Below are positions 8,961 through 16,379 of a stretch of 20,269 nt of DNA, in pieces. Made by a program: the position numbers and the translations under genes. The notes under the pieces were generated by a model. It did no database searches and had not been told where the DNA came from. It worked only from the letters and a program-made list of their open reading frames with translations. Each line of letters starts with the position of its first letter. The stretch's first letter is position 1. Where the stretch lies: NCBI GenBank assembly GCA_964472545.1, contig CAYYNP010000185.1, positions 1 to 20,269 on the forward strand, in the 5' to 3' direction. Source of the DNA: CAYYNP01 sp964472545 (GTDB taxonomy: Bacteria; Planctomycetota; Planctomycetia; Pirellulales; Thermoguttaceae).

Positions 8961-11138
8961 CTACCGAAAGATCGCAAACAAACTTCCCGACGCCGCCACC
9001 ATCACCAGCCACCAGAGCAGCAGATTGCGCGGCCCTGCGTTCAGCACCCGCTCGTGCTGCGGCAGCCGAGCCCAGCGGAGGTTCCAGATGGCGTCCGGGT
9101 CGTAGCGTTCGCCGGGATCTTGCCGCAAGAAGAGCGTGGCGCCGATCATCACCACCACGCACAGCCCCCAGGTGATCGCCGCGCGATTCAGCAACGGCTT
9201 CATACGGCCGATCACGGCCACCGTCGTCGAGACGCTTTCCTCGCCCAGCGGCGGCAACCAGCCGGCAAGACGCTGCTCGGCCAGGTGATTGGCCACGGCC
9301 GCGTCGGCCAGCAGACGCTTCAACACGTCGGCGTCCTCGGCCAGATGCTCTTGGACCGACTGTTCCGAGAACAACCGGCGGGAGAGTTCCGCGGCGCCAG
9401 CCAGATATTCTCGAAAACCGGCGTCGGCGGCCAGGCGCTCGCGGACTTCTGGCTCGGCGGCGAGCTGCCGGCGGACATCGGCGTTCTCGGCGATCTGTTG
9501 CCGCATGCCCGGGTCGGTCGTCAAACTCTGCATGATCGCGACCAGCCGCTCGCGGACCTCGGGCACGTCGGCCAGCCGGTCTTGTACGGCTGTGTCGGCC
9601 GCCAGCAGATCGAGGATCGCGGCCCGGCGTGCCGCGAGCTCTGTGTCCTCGGCCAGATGTTGCTTCAGCACCTTGTCTTCGGTTTCCGCCAGCCGCTGCT
9701 GCACCAACAAGTCAGCGAAATCGACGCTGGGGGCGATCCACAACAGCGAAGTCCCCAGCCAGAGTAACGCACCGGCGACGATGCCGAACACCAGCGTCAC
9801 GGTGGCCGCCCGGCCGTGGGCCCGCCGCCAGAGAAAGGCCGCCAGAAAGACTACCGCAATCGGCGGGGCCATCAAAGCTGCGATGTCTTGAATAAAGACG
9901 AAGATCCCCTCGCCCCAATACAACAGCAGCGGGGCCAACGCGGTGCCGACGACGATCGTGATCAGCGTAGCCCAGCGTCCCACGCGCACCAATTCCCCCT
10001 CCGATGCGGCCGAGTTGATCATCCGCTGATAGACGTCCATCGACCAGATGGTCGAGGTGGAGTTCAGCACGCTCGAGACTGTACTCATGATCGCCGCCAC
10101 CAACGCCGCCAGCAACAACCCTTGGGCATACGGTCCCAGCGGACCCAACACGCCGTCGGCCGAAAGAAAGCGGTTGACCATCTCGACGTAGACGTGGTCG
10201 GCCCTCAGCGTATCCGGGCCGAACTGGGCAAAGGCAATCATGCCCGGAAAGACGATAATCAAAGGCAGAAAGACCTTCAGCATGCCACAGCCGATCACGC
10301 CCATCTTGGCGTCCCATTCGCTGCGGGCGCCGAGGCATCGCTGGATGTAGAACTGGTTCGTGCCCACGTACCACAGCGAGAGGGTGAACCAGAACGTGGC
10401 CACGCCGGTCCAGGGCGAAATGGGGTGGTCGGCGCCGAGGATCAGGCTGAGGCGTTCCGGGCCGGCCTGCTTGTTCGCCTCGACGACCGCGGCGATCCCG
10501 CCCGCCTCGTGCAGCCCGATCAACACCAGCGTCAGTCCGCCGAGCACCAGAATGGCCACCTGCAGCACGTCGGTCCAGACGACCGATAGCAGCCCGCCGT
10601 AGATGCAATACGCGGCTGTCACGCCGGAGATGATCGCCACGTAGCCGAAGAACGGCCAGTTAAGGTCGGTGATCTCTTTGCCCAACGACATTTCGTAGAG
10701 GATCCGCCCGCCCGCGTACAAGGCCGGGACCAACACGCCAAGGACCATATGGAACATCGTCAGCCAGGCGAAGGTCGTCCGCGTGGTGGCGTTGTAGCGG
10801 CGTTCGAGAAATTCGGGGATCGTGAACAGCTTTTTGCGAAAGAAGAACGGCAGGAAGATCCACAGCAGCACGGAATACGGAATGAAGTTGCCCCACTCGT
10901 ACGTGGCCGGAGCCATGCCGAAGACGTACGCCGTGCCCACCATGCCGATGAAGTGCTCGGTGCCGATGTTCGATCCGGTCATCGACAGCGAGATGGCGTA
11001 CCAGGGCAGTTTTCGTCCGGCCAGGAAGTAGTCGTCGGCCAGATTCCGCTCTCGCCGTGCGACCCAAAAGCCCAGCCCTAAGGAAATGGCAAAATAGGCG
11101 GCCACAACGGCCAGGACGATCGTCAGCGAGGAATCCAT
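8961..11138 (-). CDS. SSS-family sodium:solute symporter with a decapeptide-repeat insertion
   Basis: This 725-residue integral inner-membrane protein probably couples sodium entry to uptake of a sugar or other organic solute. About 14 membrane helices can be counted, as in vSGLT-type carriers. Family marks are GGLLSVVWTDVLQ at 181-193 and MSTVSSVLNSTSTIWSMD at 351-368, the segment containing the sodium-site serines. Unusually, residues ~476-648 form a hydrophilic insertion between helices 12 and 13 where relatives have a short loop; its core is eight consecutive 10-residue repeats. Arg-rich loops on either side of this helix pair place the insertion on the periplasmic side by the positive-inside rule (inference). 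The start at 11138 has only a weak AGAGG upstream, but a good promoter lies 34 bp before it. It is convergent with the giant gene. The substrate cannot be told from sequence. Confidence 0.92.
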   Translation of the reverse strand: MDSSLTIVLAVVAAYFAISLGLGFWVARRERNLADDYFLAGRKLPWYAISLSMTGSNIGTEHFIGMVGTAYVFGMAPATYEWGNFIPYSVLLWIFLPFFFRKKLFTIPEFLERRYNATTRTTFAWLTMFHMVLGVLVPALYAGGRILYEMSLGKEITDLNWPFFGYVAIISGVTAAYCIYGGLLSVVWTDVLQVAILVLGGLTLVLIGLHEAGGIAAVVEANKQAGPERLSLILGADHPISPWTGVATFWFTLSLWYVGTNQFYIQRCLGARSEWDAKMGVIGCGMLKVFLPLIIVFPGMIAFAQFGPDTLRADHVYVEMVNRFLSADGVLGPLGPYAQGLLLAALVAAIMSTVSSVLNSTSTIWSMDVYQRMINSAASEGELVRVGRWATLITIVVGTALAPLLLYWGEGIFVFIQDIAALMAPPIAVVFLAAFLWRRAHGRAATVTLVFGIVAGALLWLGTSLLWIAPSVDFADLLVQQRLAETEDKVLKQHLAEDTELAARRAAILDLLAADTAVQDRLADVPEVRERLVAIMQSLTTDPGMRQQIAENADVRRQLAAEPEVRERLAADAGFREYLAGAAELSRRLFSEQSVQEHLAEDADVLKRLLADAAVANHLAEQRLAGWLPPLGEESVSTTVAVIGRMKPLLNRAAITWGLCVVVMIGATLFLRQDPGERYDPDAIWNLRWARLPQHERVLNAGPRNLLLWWLVMVAASGSLFAIFR
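9276..9515 (-). repeat. Eight tandem 10-residue repeats in the symporter insertion
   Basis: Residues 542-621 divide exactly into eight decads, for example DPGMRQQIAE, NADVRRQLAA, EPEVRERLAA, DAGFREYLAG and DADVLKRLLA. The pattern is acidic at position 1, hydrophobic at 4 and 8, usually Ala or Leu at 9. Upstream, two 17-residue units (498-514 and 525-541) and one decad (515-524) continue it with 7-residue extensions. DNA identity between units is low, so the array is old and selected at protein level. Confidence 0.85.
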
Positions 11139-11171
11139 GCGGGGCCTCTGCGTGAGGGATTGACGATCGGG

Positions 11172-11200
11172 ATTGTAGGGCGGTGTGGGGAGTTTGGCAA
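11172..11200 (-). promoter_or_regulatory. Sigma70-like promoter for the symporter gene
   Basis: On the minus strand TTGCCA (11200-11195) is followed after exactly 17 bp by TACAAT (11177-11172). Each hexamer matches the sigma70 consensus at five of six positions. The start point would lie near 11165, giving a short leader of about 26 nt. Confidence 0.65.
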
Positions 11201-11210
11201 GCGGAAGATA

Positions 11211-11239
11211 GCAGCCATCTCGCTGTGCGAGACGGCTAC
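11211..11239. repeat. Hairpin repeat upstream of the symporter promoter
   Basis: GCAGCCATCTCGC (11211-11223) and GCGAGACGGCTAC (11227-11239) are complementary except for two positions, which would be G-U pairs in a minus-strand transcript. The loop is TGT. It has the same design as the hairpins at 8802-8882, 18196-18214 and 20244-20261. Its place just upstream of the -35 makes an operator possible, but a REP-like repeat is likelier. Confidence 0.65.
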
Positions 11240-11280
11240 TTCAACGTAATCGCCGATATCGCATCGCTCGCCGCCGCGTT

Positions 11281-11310
11281 GCCCTCGTGTCGCCCTCGTG
11301 TCGCCCTCGT
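11281..11310. repeat. Short tandem repeat, 11-bp unit
   Basis: GCCCTCGTGTC occurs twice in tandem (11281-11291 and 11292-11302), followed by a partial third copy GCCCTCGT (11303-11310). It lies between the symporter promoter region and the terminator of the oxidoreductase gene. No function is apparent. Confidence 0.75.
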
Positions 11311-11322
11311 CGGTCGCGAAAC

Positions 11323-11357
11323 AAAAAAACGGGGCGAGGTGCTAACTCCTCGCCCCG
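11323..11357 (-). terminator. Intrinsic terminator of the Gfo/Idh/MocA gene
   Basis: In the minus-strand transcript a perfect 10-bp GC-rich stem, CGGGGCGAGG pairing with CCTCGCCCCG (11330-11339 and 11348-11357, 8-nt loop), is followed by seven U residues (A run at 11323-11329). It begins about 30 nt after the stop codon and separates this transcript from the symporter gene downstream. Confidence 0.93.
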
Positions 11358-11387
11358 GTGTGAGGCGTCACAAAGACCGATCGTCGA

Positions 11388-12728
11388 TCAGACCTTGAGG
11401 ATCTCGAATCCCTTGCGCTTCTCGCGGGCGAAGAACGAGGCGGCTTGCGCGTCGCCGACGATCTTCTCCGCCTTCGGGTCCCACTTGATGGCCCGCTTCA
11501 GCCGCGCGGCGATGGCGCAGAGGTGGCAGGTGTTCATTGCCTGGACGTGGGTGTAAACGTCCGAGACCGGTAGGCCACCCTCGCGGATGCAGCGGTAGAA
11601 GTTGTGCTTGTGGCCTTCGTGCGGCTTGCCCTTGTAGAGCCGGGCACGGTCCTCGTCGGTGTACTTGCCTTCGTCCCAGTTCTCGTCGATCGGCTTGCCG
11701 GTGATCTTGCCACGGTTGACGAACATCCGGCCCTTGCTGCCCTCGAAGAGGATGCCGTTGTCGCTGCGGCTGTCGACGATCATCTCGATGCCGTTGGCAA
11801 ACGTACACTTCACGGCGTAGTCGTGGGCCGTGTTGTAGCAGTCGTCAACGGTCGGATAGCCGTCGACGTACGGCACCGGGTGGTTGGCATCGGTGCCGTC
11901 GATCTCGATCGGCCCCATGCCTTCGCGGTCCTGGCTGATGGCCCAGGTGGCGATGTCGACGTGGTGGGCTCCCCAGTCGGTGAACTTCCCGCCGGAATAC
12001 TCGTACCACCAGCGGAACTGATAGTGGCAGCGCTTGTCGATGTAGTCGACCTTCGGCGCCTGGCCCAGCCAGAAGTCCCAGTCGAGTTCTGCCGGCGGAT
12101 CGGTCTTCGGGAACGGCCCGCCCTTGGGGCCGCCGTTGATGCCCACGGTGATCTTCCGGATGTCGCCCAAGAGGCCCTTTTGCACCATGTTCACGGCGCG
12201 GAGGAACTTGTTGCCGTCGCTGCGCTGTTGGGTACCGATGAAGAAGACCTTGTCGTTGTGCTTCTTGCAGGCGTTGCGGATGAGTTGGTTCTCTTCCAGC
12301 GTGAGCGTCAACGGCTTCTGCGAGAAGACGTGCTTGCCGGCCTCCAGCGCCTCGATGGCGATCTTCACGTGCCAGTGGTCGGGCGTGACGATGCTGACCA
12401 CGTCGATATCCTTCCGCTCGATCACGCGGCGATAGTCGGTGTAGGCGTCGGCCTTGCCCTTGCCGATGCCGCCGTTCTGCTTGGCGCTCTCGGCCCGGCG
12501 GGAGTCGACGTCGCAAACGGCCAGGATATCGCCGAACCCGGCATGGCCGCGGGCGTCGCCGCTGCCCATGCTGCCCACGCCCACACAACCGATCGTCGGC
12601 CGGTCGTTGGCATCCTGATTCGCAAATGCCTTCTCGCTCCAGTTGAAATACGGCACTGCGCCGGCCGCGGCAGCCGCGGCTGCCGACGTCTTCAGGAAGT
12701 TACGTCGTGTGGTCTGGTGGTTCTTCAT
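11388..12728 (-). CDS. Tat-exported Gfo/Idh/MocA-family oxidoreductase
   Basis: This 446-residue NAD(P)-dependent sugar or polyol dehydrogenase-type protein carries a Tat signal with TRRNFLK at residues 7-13 and an Ala-rich hydrophobic segment, so it is probably folded with cofactor before export. The Rossmann motif is GCVGVGSMGSG at 47-57, with Asp at the end of strand 2 (VCDVD, 71-75). The usual EKP is QKP at 137-139, keeping the catalytic-type Lys138. DWGAHHVDIATW at 251-262 supplies the expected His residues. Length and ending fit the Tat-exported planctomycete subfamily. The frame remains open upstream to 12971, but the Tat motif and the promoter between these points support ATG 12728. 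It is divergent from the diheme-protein gene and monocistronic given its terminator. Substrate is unknown. Confidence 0.93.
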   Translation of the reverse strand: MKNHQTTRRNFLKTSAAAAAAAGAVPYFNWSEKAFANQDANDRPTIGCVGVGSMGSGDARGHAGFGDILAVCDVDSRRAESAKQNGGIGKGKADAYTDYRRVIERKDIDVVSIVTPDHWHVKIAIEALEAGKHVFSQKPLTLTLEENQLIRNACKKHNDKVFFIGTQQRSDGNKFLRAVNMVQKGLLGDIRKITVGINGGPKGGPFPKTDPPAELDWDFWLGQAPKVDYIDKRCHYQFRWWYEYSGGKFTDWGAHHVDIATWAISQDREGMGPIEIDGTDANHPVPYVDGYPTVDDCYNTAHDYAVKCTFANGIEMIVDSRSDNGILFEGSKGRMFVNRGKITGKPIDENWDEGKYTDEDRARLYKGKPHEGHKHNFYRCIREGGLPVSDVYTHVQAMNTCHLCAIAARLKRAIKWDPKAEKIVGDAQAASFFAREKRKGFEILKV

Positions 12729-12816
12729 AAGCGGAGATCCTCTGGCGTGACGGGTGGGTGAGATAGTGTTTTCAGGCGGGGTCGTCGCGCGTCGCCGCAC
12801 GCAAACGACTTGGTCA

Positions 12817-12845
12817 ATCATACTTCGTCGGCAGACGTTTAGCAA
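12817..12845 (-). promoter_or_regulatory. Sigma70-like promoter for the Gfo/Idh/MocA gene
   Basis: On the minus strand TTGCTA (12845-12840) and TATGAT (12822-12817) are spaced by 17 bp. They match the consensus at four and five of six positions. The leader would be about 80 nt. Confidence 0.5.
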
Positions 12846-13165
12846 TCTCGACCGCCGGCGCCGCATGCCCCCAGCGGGCCATCGCCGCCATGACTGACGG
12901 GGGGCCCCGCAAGATCGTCGCCAGATCGACACTAAGGGCCGGAAAGCCCGCGCGGCGTCATCGACGTACAAACGTCACAATGTGCGACCACCTAGGAACC
13001 TTCGGAGACGTCACGATCCGTTACGTGCGTGCGCTGCCCGGTCGAATTCGAGCGAATCCCGTCACGCGCTGCTTGCGGCCTGCGGGGGATCGCTACAAAA
13101 TGGGCGTGGACCTCTTCCGCAGTCCGTTGACCCCCGTTTCATCACTGCCTTGGCGATCGAGTGTC
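12846..13165. other. Divergent intergenic region upstream of the HzsA-related gene
   Basis: No gene is supported here: the plus frame is open, but its translation lacks domain character before the signal peptide at 13166. Visible elements are the spaced palindrome GACGT-ACAA-ACGTC (12963-12976) and two direct copies of ACGTCAC (12972-12978 and 13008-13014), possible operator sites. A poor promoter candidate for the plus genes is TTGCGG (13073-13078) with TACAAA (13094-13099), only 15 bp apart. Confidence 0.4.
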
Positions 13166-16100
13166 ATGAAGATACTCTGTGCGACGTTGATCTGGTCTCT
13201 GTTTCTCGGCGGCCTGTCGCCCGCTGCTTTCGGCGCCGAGGCGGCGCCGCCGGAGTCGAGGCAACTTTGCCCGTTTCACCCGCGCGCGGCACGCGTTTGG
13301 GACCAGCAGGGACATCGCTTCGTCTGGCGCGACCGATGCGGCAACAACAGTGCCGACCATCAGATGGCCGGGGGCATGGAGTGGGAGGGCGACTCGCGGA
13401 ACTTCTTCTGCTTCGGCGAGGCTTGGGTGCGGGAAGAACGCCGCGGCGGGCTGTTGATGCTGGCCTTTCCCGACGGCGACGTGCTGCGGGCGCAGTGGCC
13501 GNNNNNNNNNNCGGTAAGCTTCGCGAAGGGCGAATCGCTGAAGATCCAATACGCGCTGACGGACGACGCCGTCCGACACAGCATCAACGGCATGAAGTTT
13601 ACGATCGTCGCCACCGACGACGGCGGAGCCGAACACACGCTGCTGGAAGACACGCTGGCCGCCGGCGACGCGGCGATCCGCGAGAAGACACTGAAGTTCG
13701 ACTTCGATGCCCGCAAGATCACGTTCGTTCACGACAACCTCGGCAGCGAGGTCTGGGACGTGCTGTGGATCCATCCCGAGGGTCTCGTAGTGCCACCGAT
13801 CCCCAAGGCGGCGCCGGCGCCGCCAAGAGTCGCCGCCGTGCAGACGCCGACCGACGGCTTGTGGACGGCCGATGAGAGGCCGAATGTTGCACTCATCCAG
13901 TCGCTCCGCGCGGCCGTCGAAGACCTCATCGCGACCTTCGGTAGCCGCTACCCGAAAGGACGAGAGTTCCTCGCACGAATCGACCGGCTCGAGCAGCGGG
14001 CCAACCCAGCCCAACCCGGTGATCGGGTGCAACTTGCCGACGAATTCGCGGCGCTGCGACGCGAGGCCCTCGTTGCCAATCCGCTGCTCAGCCGCCAACC
14101 GATTCTGTTCGTCGTGCGGCATCAATACCGCAGCCACTACCACGCCATCGATACGCTCTTCCACACCGACGAGTTCAACCCCGACCGTGGCATCTTCCAC
14201 GCCGACTTGTTTCAGGGCGGCGGGGCGATAAGGACGATTGACTTGGCCAGCGGCGAGGTGAAGACGCTGATCGAGGTGCCAGACGGCGTTGCCCGAGACC
14301 CTGACGTCCACTTCGACGGCCGTAAGATCCTCTTCGCCATGCGCCGTAGCCGGGCGGAGGATTATCACATCTACGAGATGGACGCCGACGGCTCGAATCT
14401 GCGGCAGCTTACCACCGCGGCCGGCGTCTGCGACTTTGACCCGATCTACCTGCCGGACGACCACGTGCTCTTCTCGTCGACGCGGGAGCCGAAATACAAC
14501 ATGTGCAGCCGCGACATCGCGGCGAATCTGTTCCGCATGGAGCCCGACGGAGCCAACGTCTATCAGATCACCAAGAACACGCTCTTCGACAACCACGCCG
14601 CGCTGCTGCCCGACGGGCGGATCCTCTACGCGCGTTGGGAATACGTCGACCGGAATTTCGGCGACGCCCACGGGCTGTGGACGGTCAACCCCGACGGCAC
14701 GAACCAGGCCGTCTACTGGGGCAACAATACGGCGGTGCCCGGGGCCGTCTTCAACGCCCATCTGATTCCCGGCACGCAGCAGATCGTCTGCGTCTTGGGG
14801 CCGCATCACGATCGGCTATGGGGCGCGTTGGGGATCATCGATCGGCGCCTCGGCGTCGACGGCCGGCGGCCCGTGCTGCGGACTTGGCCGGCCAGCGCGG
14901 CCGACGGCGTGCGGATCGGCGGCGGCTTCGATTGCGACCATCACTCCCGCGTGAAGATCAAGTACGAGGATCCCTGGCCGCTTTCCGAGAAGCACTTCCT
15001 CTGCGCAAAGATGACCGGCCAGGGCGAACAGATGGGCATCTTCCTGATCGATATCTTCGGCAACGAGTTGTTGCTGCACACCGAAGGCGCCGGCTGCTAC
15101 GACCCGATGCCGTTGGCCCCGCATTCGCGACCGCCGGTGATCCCCTCGCGGCGCGACTTCCGCAGTGGCGAGGGCATTCTGTTTGCGTCCAACGTCTACC
15201 AAGGCACACACATGCAGGGCGTCGCCCGCGGCGCGGCAAAGTACCTCCGCGTGGTCGAATCGCCCGAGAAACGCCATTGGTCGCCGGGAAGCTGGAACGG
15301 CCAGGGCTACACGGCCCCGGGCATGAATTGGCACAGCCTGGAGAACAAACGTATCCTGGGTACCGTGCCGATCGAGGAGGACGGCTCGGCCCATTTTTCC
15401 GTGCCGGCCGATACGTTCGTCTATTTTCAGTTGCTCGATGAAGACGGGATGATGATCCAGTCGATGCGCAGCGGCACGGTGTTGCAGTCGGGCGAGACGA
15501 CCGGCTGCGTCGGCTGCCACGAAGACCGCTTGGCCTCGCCGCCGCCGATTGGCAGCAAGTCGCCGGCGGCGTTCCGTCGCCCGCCGAGCCGCCTGCAGGG
15601 CTGGTACGGGCCGCCGCGGCTGTTCGGCTTCGCCGCCGAGGTACAGCCGATGTTGGATCGCCATTGCGTCGCGTGTCACGACTACGGCAAGCCGGCCGGA
15701 GAGAAACTCAACCTGGCCGGCGACCCCACGCTGGCCTTCAACACGGCCTATCACGAACTTTGGCGCAAGGGCTACCTGAAGTGCGTCGGCGGCGGCCCGG
15801 CCGAAGTCCAGCCGGCCTATTCCTGGGGCTCCCATGCAGGCAAGCTGATCCAAGTGCTGCGCGATCCGGACTATCCCGGCCACGAGAAGCTCAAACTCAG
15901 CCGAGAGGACTTCGATCGAATCATTACCTGGACGGATCTCAACGGCGTCTACTATCCGACGTACGCCTGTGCATATCCCGACAGCCGTACCGGCCGTTGC
16001 CCGTTGGACCACGGCCAACTCGGACGGCTGGGCCAGCTTACCGGGGTGCCGTTCGGCCGGCTGATGAGCTACGGCAGCAATCCGGGGCCGATGGTCAGTT

Positions 16101-16348
16101 TTCGGCGGCCGGAGTTGAGTCCCTGCCTGGCGAAGTTCAACGACCACGACGACCCGGCCTATCGCGAGGCGTTGGCGATCATCGCCGCGGGCAAGGCGTC
16201 GCTTGCCATCCGGCCCCGAGCCGACATGCCCGGCTTTGTGCCCTGCGAAAAGGACCTCAGCCGCGAAGAGAAGTACGCCGCACGCCGGCAAGCCGAGTCG
16301 CGCAGCCGCACGGCGATTCGCACGGGCGAGCGGGTGTATGACGAGTGA
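13166..16348 (+). CDS. HzsA-related exported diheme protein with beta-propeller
   Basis: The ~1060-residue product starts at ATG 13166, where a signal peptide begins (hydrophobic core ILCATLIWSLFLGGL, cleavage near AFGA). An N-terminal domain of unknown role occupies ~30-215. From ~311 TolB/PD40-like propeller repeats follow (for example YEMDADGSNLRQLT, FRMEPDGANVYQIT). Residues ~660-787 resemble the hydrazine synthase alpha middle domain (ILGTVPIEEDGSAHFSVPAD) and end with heme motif CVGCH at 781-785. A second heme motif, CVACH, is at 834-838. This matches the propeller, heme I, heme II order of HzsA, but such HzsA-related proteins are widespread in non-anammox planctomycetes and no other anammox gene is present, so hydrazine synthesis is not claimed. 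A periplasmic redox role is inferred. A 10-N gap interrupts the N-terminal domain (~residues 112-116). The frame agrees across it, but true length is unknown. Probably co-transcribed with the next gene, 31 nt downstream. Confidence 0.85.
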   Translation: MKILCATLIWSLFLGGLSPAAFGAEAAPPESRQLCPFHPRAARVWDQQGHRFVWRDRCGNNSADHQMAGGMEWEGDSRNFFCFGEAWVREERRGGLLMLAFPDGDVLRAQWPXXXXVSFAKGESLKIQYALTDDAVRHSINGMKFTIVATDDGGAEHTLLEDTLAAGDAAIREKTLKFDFDARKITFVHDNLGSEVWDVLWIHPEGLVVPPIPKAAPAPPRVAAVQTPTDGLWTADERPNVALIQSLRAAVEDLIATFGSRYPKGREFLARIDRLEQRANPAQPGDRVQLADEFAALRREALVANPLLSRQPILFVVRHQYRSHYHAIDTLFHTDEFNPDRGIFHADLFQGGGAIRTIDLASGEVKTLIEVPDGVARDPDVHFDGRKILFAMRRSRAEDYHIYEMDADGSNLRQLTTAAGVCDFDPIYLPDDHVLFSSTREPKYNMCSRDIAANLFRMEPDGANVYQITKNTLFDNHAALLPDGRILYARWEYVDRNFGDAHGLWTVNPDGTNQAVYWGNNTAVPGAVFNAHLIPGTQQIVCVLGPHHDRLWGALGIIDRRLGVDGRRPVLRTWPASAADGVRIGGGFDCDHHSRVKIKYEDPWPLSEKHFLCAKMTGQGEQMGIFLIDIFGNELLLHTEGAGCYDPMPLAPHSRPPVIPSRRDFRSGEGILFASNVYQGTHMQGVARGAAKYLRVVESPEKRHWSPGSWNGQGYTAPGMNWHSLENKRILGTVPIEEDGSAHFSVPADTFVYFQLLDEDGMMIQSMRSGTVLQSGETTGCVGCHEDRLASPPPIGSKSPAAFRRPPSRLQGWYGPPRLFGFAAEVQPMLDRHCVACHDYGKPAGEKLNLAGDPTLAFNTAYHELWRKGYLKCVGGGPAEVQPAYSWGSHAGKLIQVLRDPDYPGHEKLKLSREDFDRIITWTDLNGVYYPTYACAYPDSRTGRCPLDHGQLGRLGQLTGVPFGRLMSYGSNPGPMVSFRRPELSPCLAKFNDHDDPAYREALAIIAAGKASLAIRPRADMPGFVPCEKDLSREEKYAARRQAESRSRTAIRTGERVYDE
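13502..13511. other. Assembly gap (10 N) inside the HzsA-related gene
   Basis: Ten undetermined bases fall in the N-terminal domain. The two sides are in the same frame if the gap really is 10 bp, but an identical run of 10 N at 8884-8893 suggests a placeholder. Residues may be missing here. Confidence 0.9.
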
Positions 16349-16379
16349 TGCGGCCTGCAACACCACCGGAGACGCCACC

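Noticed and set aside
8838..9767. Plus-strand frame reading through the 10-N gap and opposite the symporter
   Set aside because: It depends on undetermined bases and a homopolymer tract, and is antisense to a well-supported gene.
12729..12971. N-terminal extension of the Gfo/Idh/MocA protein
   Set aside because: The Tat signal begins at 12728, and a promoter lies inside the supposed extension.
12890..13165. N-terminal extension of the HzsA-related protein
   Set aside because: It would place 92 domain-free residues before a typical signal peptide.
13166..16348. True hydrazine synthase and an anammox organism
   Set aside because: No beta/gamma subunit or hydrazine dehydrogenase is nearby, and HzsA-related proteins are common in non-anammox planctomycetes.
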